Shown here in pieces: positions 6,179-10,859 of a stretch of DNA of 10,859 bases. Source of the stretch: Flavobacterium sp. (lineage in GTDB: Bacteria; Bacteroidota; Bacteroidia; Flavobacteriales; Flavobacteriaceae); NCBI GenBank assembly GCA_024642295.1, contig JAHEBK010000030.1, positions 1-10,859 of the forward strand, given 5' to 3'. The notes under the pieces are model-generated. The model was not told the DNA's origin, searched no databases, and saw nothing but the letters and a program-made list of their open reading frames with translations. The position numbers and the translations under genes were made by a program. Each line of letters begins with the position of its first letter. The stretch's first letter is position 1.

Positions 6179-8299
6179 CTACAACTCTTTCAACAATCTA
6201 TTTAATTGAAATTGTTCCACTTCACTTAACTCAGGTAAAATATGCTCAAAAGAAGCTTTCACCCCTTCTTCTTTGAGCATTTTTCGTATCGTATCACGAC
6301 CAAATTTTGAAAACTGCCACATATGGTGTGTCGTTGCTTTTACTAAATTCCTGAGTACTTCATCAGTAATCAACTTAAAACCAATTAACTTTTCTAAGGC
6401 ATTTTGGCGTGTTATCGCTTCGTATTTGGGTGATGCATATTGAATCAATTCATTTACAAATAATGAATTGTCTGCTACATAATCGGGGGTTGCTATTGCT
6501 AAAGCTAACCACATTGTTCTTAAATTATAATCATTAAATCCAATCCAATTTTTAGATTGATTCAAATAATCAAAACGCTTTTCTGGAAAGTTTTTCCATA
6601 AATAATACAAAGCAATTTCCTGTGTTTGATAGGATGAATCGTTTAAAAGTGTTTCATAATCCAAGCGAAAATCTTCAGGGATTTTAGGCAAACTTACAGC
6701 TGCATTTTGTCTTACAACAACATCTTCTGTAGCCAATGCTACTGCAAGTAATACTTTTTTGTCTTCCCATTTTTCTGTTTTTAATTGGTTGACAATGGCT
6801 TTTTTGACAAAAGAATCAACGTTTGATTGTAATATATTTTTGAAAAAACCTTCTTTTTCAGCCAAAGGTTTCTTTTTTAAACTTTCGACTTCAAACAGTA
6901 ATTGAATCATTTTATTTTTTAACAGTAACTCATTAGCTTCCTGAGTATTAAATTTAAAATCCTCAAGCCATACTTTACTAAATAAAACTAAATCAAAATC
7001 CGACACTTTTTTGATTTCTTCAAAAAAATCATCTGTTGTAACCGATTGATATTGGTATTTATTTAAATAATTTTTTACCGCTTTCGCAAAAGCTTTATCG
7101 CCAATCGCTTCATGCAAAACAAACAATGCCCAAGCTCCTTTTTGATAAAAACTCAACGAACTCGCCTTGGCATTCAAAACGGGAATAGTATCTGTTCGAG
7201 ATGCATATTTTATTTGTTGCGCCGATTCATACATTTTGGCATAAAAATAATCCTCTCCTTTGATGGCTCTTTCTGCTAATAAAGCATAATATGTCGCAAA
7301 ACCTTCTTGCAACCAATGGTGTTTCCCACTTTCAGCAGTTACCAAATCCCCAAACCATTGATGCGCTAATTCATGGGCATCCACATTGGTATAACTTCGA
7401 TCTTCAAAACCAATGGAATCCACCACATACCGACTTGAAAAAATAGTCGCACTAGTATTCTCCATTCCAGCATATAAAAAATCACGAACAGGAATTTGAC
7501 GATAAACCTTCCATGGATACTTGACTCCTATCTTCTTTTCCAGAAAATCAAAAATAGCAACCGAATGACGATAAGTAGTTTCAAACTTAGCACTGTCTGG
7601 TTTTTCCAAATACATTTCTTGCGGAACCCCCGATTTAGATTTGGCGATAAACTTATCATATTTTCCAATGGCCAACATCAACAAATACGAACTCATCGGC
7701 TTGTTCATTTGATAATTCCAAATGTTTTGCTCCTTCCACTCTGTTTTCGATTTTAAAACGCCATTCGAAACCACTTGGTATTCTTTATCAAAAGTAAGCT
7801 GTATACTGAAAATGACCTTTTCATTCACATCATCAAAACTTGGAAACCAATTACTAGTGTATCTTCCTTGTCCTTGAGTCCAAATTTGAGAGGCTATATT
7901 AGAATTACTCCCATCAAAATCCCCTACAAAGTACAAAGCCTGCTTTGGAAATGCTTTATAATTGAATTGCAGCTTATGCTTCCCTTTTTTAAATTTGCCA
8001 ATCAGTTGTAATTTGGAATCTGTATTATTATATCTAATTGCATAGCCATTCAAAGTAACATTTTCAAAAGTCATCTTTTGAGCATCTATCTTTATGGTAT
8101 CAGTCACTTTCAACACTTCAAAATCATAATCAACCTGTCCTGAAATGGATTTTTCATTTGTATTGAATGTTATTTTTCCAAAACATTTTTTAAAATCAAC
8201 TGATGTTGTTTGTTGTGCAAAAATGGAACAAGAAAAGATCAAAAACAGGTATATAATCCCGTTTTTCAAATTTAAATTCTGAAATTGAATACTCTTCAT
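6179..8299 (-). CDS. Secreted M1-family zinc metallo-aminopeptidase
   Basis: Gluzincin aminopeptidase of family M1, expected to remove N-terminal residues from peptides outside the cytoplasm. Residues 1-29 form a signal peptide: a basic start, hydrophobic core IIYLFLIFSCSIF and likely cleavage near FAQQ. The N-terminal beta domain (about 30-230) includes the family's WFPSFDD block at 151-157. The catalytic domain carries the substrate-anchoring GMEN at 278-281, the zinc site HELAH (H309, E310, H313) followed by WLQEGFA with E332 as third ligand exactly 19 residues after H313, and Y385 in SFYQKGA as transition-state tyrosine. WLQEGFA replaces the more usual WLNEGFA. The C-terminal part (about 470-706) looks like helical HEAT-type repeats. 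The 706 residues are within the family range. An F before the S-C pair makes a lipoprotein cleavage site unlikely. It lies downstream of glmM on the same strand, but a terminator and its own promoter box separate them. Confidence 0.92.
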   Translation of the reverse strand: MKSIQFQNLNLKNGIIYLFLIFSCSIFAQQTTSVDFKKCFGKITFNTNEKSISGQVDYDFEVLKVTDTIKIDAQKMTFENVTLNGYAIRYNNTDSKLQLIGKFKKGKHKLQFNYKAFPKQALYFVGDFDGSNSNIASQIWTQGQGRYTSNWFPSFDDVNEKVIFSIQLTFDKEYQVVSNGVLKSKTEWKEQNIWNYQMNKPMSSYLLMLAIGKYDKFIAKSKSGVPQEMYLEKPDSAKFETTYRHSVAIFDFLEKKIGVKYPWKVYRQIPVRDFLYAGMENTSATIFSSRYVVDSIGFEDRSYTNVDAHELAHQWFGDLVTAESGKHHWLQEGFATYYALLAERAIKGEDYFYAKMYESAQQIKYASRTDTIPVLNAKASSLSFYQKGAWALFVLHEAIGDKAFAKAVKNYLNKYQYQSVTTDDFFEEIKKVSDFDLVLFSKVWLEDFKFNTQEANELLLKNKMIQLLFEVESLKKKPLAEKEGFFKNILQSNVDSFVKKAIVNQLKTEKWEDKKVLLAVALATEDVVVRQNAAVSLPKIPEDFRLDYETLLNDSSYQTQEIALYYLWKNFPEKRFDYLNQSKNWIGFNDYNLRTMWLALAIATPDYVADNSLFVNELIQYASPKYEAITRQNALEKLIGFKLITDEVLRNLVKATTHHMWQFSKFGRDTIRKMLKEEGVKASFEHILPELSEVEQFQLNRLLKEL

Positions 8300-8347
8300 A
8301 GGTATTTTTAAGATTGCTGTTTTTTACATAAAATGCGATGAACAATT

Positions 8348-8355
8348 CAAAGTTA
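8348..8355 (-). promoter_or_regulatory. Bacteroidota -7 box for the M1 peptidase gene
   Basis: The minus strand reads TAACTTTG, an exact TAnnTTTG match, 48 nt before the ATG at 8299, implying a leader of about 40 nt. No TTG -33 box stands at the standard distance. Two copies of ATTGATTAA lie just upstream (8382-8390 and 8407-8415), where an activator could bind. Confidence 0.5.
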
Positions 8356-8381
8356 CATACTATCTGGTCTTGAAAATTAGA

Positions 8382-8415
8382 TTAATCAATATTTTTATCC
8401 AATTCGTTAATCAAT
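8382..8415. repeat. Two 9-nt direct repeats upstream of the M1 peptidase promoter
   Basis: TTAATCAAT occurs at 8382-8390 and again at 8407-8415 (ATTGATTAA on the peptidase strand), with starts 25 nt apart. Relative to the -7 box at 8348-8355 the copies sit at roughly -40 to -48 and -65 to -73, a plausible place for an activator. The DNA is AT-rich, so chance remains possible. Confidence 0.3.
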
Positions 8416-8460
8416 CAAAATTACATTTAAAAAGAACATTTTTTTTGAATATATTGTAAC

Positions 8461-8492
8461 AAAAAACTGCCTAGAAAAATTCCCAGACAGTT
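8461..8492 (-). terminator. Rho-independent terminator after glmM
   Basis: On the minus strand AACTGTCTGGG can pair with TCTAGGCAGTT (8465-8492) in an 11-bp stem that includes three G-T wobbles, with a short A/T-rich loop, and six T follow (8466 down to 8461). It starts 24 nt after the glmM stop and separates glmM from the peptidase gene downstream. Confidence 0.75.
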
Positions 8493-8515
8493 CCTTTTTA
8501 TTTAAATCTCAAAAA

Positions 8516-9904
8516 TTATATCCCAGCAATCGCTTTAATTTCGTCGATAATACGAACTGCTAAAGTATCCGCTTTTTCTTGAGAAGCAGCTTCGGTATAG
8601 ATTCTAATAATAGGTTCAGTATTCGATTTTCTAAGGTGCACCCAATTTTCAGCAAAATCTATTTTTACACCATCGATAGTGGTAATATCTTCGTTTTTAT
8701 ATTTTTCAGTCATGGCAACCAGAATTGCATCGACATCGATTTGAGGAGTCAATTCAATTTTATTTTTACTCATGTAATATTCTGGATACGAAGCTCTCAA
8801 AGCCGAAACTGACATTTTTTTGTTTGCCAAATGTGTCAAAAACAACGCAATTCCTACCATACTATCACGACCGTAATGTGATGCTGGATAGATAATTCCT
8901 CCATTACCTTCTCCACCAATGATAGCGTTATTCTTTTTCATCAACTCCACCACATTCACCTCTCCAACGGCACTCGCTTCATAATTTCCGTTGTGTAAAT
9001 TAGTCACATCACGCAAAGCACGTGAAGAAGACATATTTGAAACAGTATTCCCTGGCGTTTTACTCAACACATAATCTGCACAAGCAACCAAAGTATATTC
9101 TTCTCCAAACATTTCTCCATTTTCAGAAATAAAAGCCAAACGATCCACATCAGGATCAACTACAATTCCTAAATCCGCCTTTTCTTCCAATACTAACTCA
9201 CAGATATCTGTAAGGTGCTCTTTCAAAGGTTCTGGGTTGTGTGGAAAATGACCGTTTGGTTCACAATACAATTTCACCACTTCTACTCCCATTAACTCTA
9301 ATAATTTAGGAACGATAATTCCACCTGATGAATTTACTCCATCAACCACAACCTTAAACTTTGCCGCTTTCACAGCCTCAATATCTACTAAAGGCAATTC
9401 CAATACTTCATCGATATGAATATCCATATAAGCATCATTAACGGTAATTTGACCTAAATTATCAACATCAGAGAAATCAAAAGCTTCGTCTTCTGCAATT
9501 TGAAGTATTTTTTCACCTTCAACGCCATTTAAGAACTCCCCTTTTTCATTTAACAATTTTAAAGCATTCCATTGCTTTGGATTGTGTGAAGCAGTAAGAA
9601 TAATTCCTCCATCAGCTTTTTCAAGAGGAACGGCAACTTCCACTGTTGGCGTAGTCGATAATCCTAAATCAATTACATGAATTCCTAAACCAACCAAAGT
9701 ATTCACTACAAGATTATGAATCATAGGTCCAGAAATACGAGCATCACGCCCCACAACAACAGTTAGTTTTTCTTTGCTTGAATAATTCTTCAACCAAGTT
9801 CCATAAGCTGAAGCAAATTTTACTGCATCAACTGGAGTAAGGTTATCACCTACTTTACCACCTATAGTTCCACGAATTCCTGAAATTGATTTTATTAATG
9901 TCAT
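8516..9904 (-). CDS. glmM: Phosphoglucosamine mutase GlmM (archaeal/Bacteroidota type)
   Basis: Cytoplasmic alpha-D-phosphohexomutase converting glucosamine-6-phosphate to glucosamine-1-phosphate, the precursor of UDP-GlcNAc for peptidoglycan and surface glycans. All four active-site loops are present: the phosphoserine loop TASHNP (104-109, S106), the magnesium loop DPDVDR (250-255), the sugar-binding loop GEGNGG (331-336) and the phosphate-binding loop RKSNTEP (425-431). The opening IKSISGIRGTIGG is also typical. The loop wording differs from enterobacterial GlmM (DGDGDR and GGEQSGH as I recall them) and matches the GlmM group shared by archaea and Bacteroidota. The 462-residue length fits. 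Phosphomannomutase or phosphoglucomutase activity cannot be excluded from sequence, since this superfamily is often promiscuous. A -7 box lies at 9948-9955 and a terminator follows, so it is probably monocistronic. Confidence 0.88.
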   Translation of the reverse strand: MTLIKSISGIRGTIGGKVGDNLTPVDAVKFASAYGTWLKNYSSKEKLTVVVGRDARISGPMIHNLVVNTLVGLGIHVIDLGLSTTPTVEVAVPLEKADGGIILTASHNPKQWNALKLLNEKGEFLNGVEGEKILQIAEDEAFDFSDVDNLGQITVNDAYMDIHIDEVLELPLVDIEAVKAAKFKVVVDGVNSSGGIIVPKLLELMGVEVVKLYCEPNGHFPHNPEPLKEHLTDICELVLEEKADLGIVVDPDVDRLAFISENGEMFGEEYTLVACADYVLSKTPGNTVSNMSSSRALRDVTNLHNGNYEASAVGEVNVVELMKKNNAIIGGEGNGGIIYPASHYGRDSMVGIALFLTHLANKKMSVSALRASYPEYYMSKNKIELTPQIDVDAILVAMTEKYKNEDITTIDGVKIDFAENWVHLRKSNTEPIIRIYTEAASQEKADTLAVRIIDEIKAIAGI

Positions 9905-9947
9905 TAGTATCTTTTTATAAAATGATTATCTTAATTATTAGTTCGCA

Positions 9948-9955
9948 CAAATATA
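9948..9955 (-). promoter_or_regulatory. Bacteroidota -7 box for glmM
   Basis: The minus strand reads TATATTTG, an exact TAnnTTTG match, 43 nt before the glmM ATG. It predicts a leader of about 35-38 nt. The -33 region lacks a clear TTG. It sits in the 98-nt divergent spacer between glmM and the AcpH gene. Confidence 0.55.
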
Positions 9956-10002
9956 ATAATTGAGGAATAAAATAAGTCATTTAGATTTCCTATTTTAGAC
10001 GA

Positions 10003-10587
10003 ATGAACTTTTTAGCACATATTTATCTTTCGGGAAACAACGATTTAATTAAAATCGGAAATTTTATGGCTGATGGTATTCGAGGAAAACATTACAAAGA
10101 ATTCCCTTTGGAAGTTCAAAAAGGCATTAATCTACACCGTGCCATCGATACTTTTACCGATGCTCATCCCGTTTTTAGAGAAAGTACTAAAAAATTACAC
10201 AGCCGATACCATCATTATGCTGGTGTAATCGTCGATGTTTTTTACGACCATTTTTTGGCAAAAAACTGGACAAGCTATTCCAACGAAAATCTAGCTGAAT
10301 ATGTCGACCATTTTTATCAATCTCTAGAAGAAAACAAATCCATTCTTACTGACAAAACGATTAAATTGATGCCGTATATGATTCGGCAAAACTGGTTATT
10401 GAGTTACCAAACCATTGAAGGAATTCATCAAATATTAACTCAAATGGATTTTCGAACTAAAAACAAATCCAATATGCGATTCGCTTCTGAAGAACTGATC
10501 CAATTTTACGAGGATTTTGAAAAAGAGTTTACTGTTTTTTTTAAAGATCAAAGGATTCATTCTAGACAGCAATTAGACAATATGTAA
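10003..10587 (+). CDS. acpH: Acyl carrier protein phosphodiesterase (AcpH family, DUF479)
   Basis: Cytoplasmic hydrolase expected to cleave the 4'-phosphopantetheine arm from holo-acyl carrier protein, giving apo-ACP. Family blocks are in order: MNFLAHIYLS (1-10), GNFMADG (19-25), LHRAIDTFTDAHP (44-56) and YAGVIVDVFYDHFL (72-85). The conserved His and Asp residues in these blocks (H6, D24, H45, D49, D53, D78, D82) are those expected for a helical metal-dependent phosphodiesterase distantly related to HD enzymes. The 194 residues equal the usual length of about 193. The ATG at 10003 starts directly at the conserved NFLAH block, leaving no room for a different start. It is divergent from glmM and is followed after 19 nt by an AlkD-like gene on the same strand, possibly co-transcribed. 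Some Bacteroidota members may act on other phosphodiesters; function is inferred from the family. Confidence 0.88.
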   Translation: MNFLAHIYLSGNNDLIKIGNFMADGIRGKHYKEFPLEVQKGINLHRAIDTFTDAHPVFRESTKKLHSRYHHYAGVIVDVFYDHFLAKNWTSYSNENLAEYVDHFYQSLEENKSILTDKTIKLMPYMIRQNWLLSYQTIEGIHQILTQMDFRTKNKSNMRFASEELIQFYEDFEKEFTVFFKDQRIHSRQQLDNM

Positions 10588-10606
10588 ATCCATAACTTTT
10601 ACTTTT

Positions 10607-10859
10607 ATGAGTTTTATAAATAATCTTGAAACAACATTTCAAACCAATAGAAATCCCGAAAACGCATTAGCAATGTCGAAATACATGAAGAATAATTTTT
10701 TATTTTTCGGTATAAAAACACCACATAGACGTCAATTATTGAGTGAACTTTGCAAAGAAAACAAACAAGAAATACAAGCATCCACTAGAGAAATAACCAA
10801 ACAGCTTTTTTTAAAACCAGAAAGAGAATTTCATTATTGTGCGATTGAAATCTTGATAA
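10607..10859 (+). CDS. DNA alkylation repair protein (AlkD-like), 3' end cut by the window
   Basis: The ATG at 10607 opens a frame with no stop through the window end (84 codons visible). The protein begins MSFINNLETTFQTNRNP and carries SKYMKNNFLFFGIKTPHRR (about residues 24-42) and REFHYCAIEIL near the end of the visible part. This pattern (a Y-M-K-x-x-F-x-F-x-G-I-x-x-P-x-R-R block, then an RE[FY]-x-Y-x-A-IE-[LI]-L block) is typical of AlkD-type HEAT-repeat DNA glycosylases, which excise positively charged alkylated bases such as 7-methylguanine. Full-length relatives have about 220-240 residues, so roughly two thirds is missing, including the catalytic Asp region, and activity cannot be judged. 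The 19-nt gap to the AcpH gene suggests a two-gene transcript. No Shine-Dalgarno site is visible. Confidence 0.8.
   Translation, partial: MSFINNLETTFQTNRNPENALAMSKYMKNNFLFFGIKTPHRRQLLSELCKENKQEIQASTREITKQLFLKPEREFHYCAIEILI

Noticed and set aside
7496..8011. Plus-strand open frames opposite the M1 peptidase gene
   Set aside because: They are antisense to the conserved N-terminal domain of the peptidase and have no family motif.
6179..8299. Lipoprotein signal for the M1 peptidase (Cys near residue 24)
   Set aside because: The sequence before the Cys is I-F-S, and a Phe at that position is a poor lipobox; the later FAQQ fits ordinary signal peptidase cleavage.
8579..8812. Plus-strand open frame opposite glmM
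   Set aside because: It is antisense to the conserved phosphate-binding region of GlmM and shows low-complexity shadow composition.
1..10859. A novel defence, mobile or secretion system
   Set aside because: Every substantial open region belongs to a housekeeping, transport or conserved hypothetical gene. There are no transposase, recombinase, toxin-antitoxin or CRISPR features and no obvious compositional break apart from the small repeat element.

Overview
The window looks like a stretch of conserved chromosome from a Flavobacterium-like member of the Bacteroidota (family Flavobacteriaceae). The evidence is low GC and A-rich codon use, A-rich leaders without clear Shine-Dalgarno sites, several TAnnTTTG-type -7 boxes, a Bacteroidota-style arginine gene order, and an intergenic hairpin repeat resembling dispersed repeats I remember from Flavobacterium genomes. 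The genus is an inference from protein similarity as I recall it; no search was run.

Layout. (1) Positions 1-3300, plus strand: the end of an arginine biosynthesis cluster, with argB (5' end cut by the window), an ArgE-type M20 deacylase and argH, closed by a rho-independent terminator at 3332-3366. A 96-nt repeat element sits between the deacylase gene and argH. (2) 3486-4646, plus: a 12-helix MFS transporter behind a spacer containing a 15-nt perfect palindrome. (3) 4703-5473, minus: a TSUP (TauE/SafE) family permease, convergent with the MFS gene. (4) 5588-6109, plus: a small membrane-anchored protein of unknown function, divergent from the TSUP gene; a promoter fixes its start downstream of the longest possible ORF. 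(5) 6179-8299, minus: a secreted M1-family zinc aminopeptidase. (6) 8516-9904, minus: phosphoglucosamine mutase GlmM of the type shared with archaea, with its own terminator. (7) 10003-10587, plus: an acyl-carrier-protein phosphodiesterase (AcpH family), divergent from glmM, followed 19 nt later by the start of an AlkD-like DNA alkylation repair gene that runs off the window.

How the genes work together. Only the arginine block is a clear pathway unit: ArgB phosphorylates N-acylglutamate, the M20 enzyme removes the acyl group later in the pathway, and ArgH makes arginine and fumarate. The remaining genes are separate housekeeping or transport units. They have individual promoters and mostly convergent or divergent arrangements, and there is no sign of a mobile island, phage, CRISPR or defence system. 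I found no previously undescribed system. The most useful leads are the intergenic repeat, two candidate operator sites, two terminators with similar stem bases, and the uncharacterised membrane-anchored protein.
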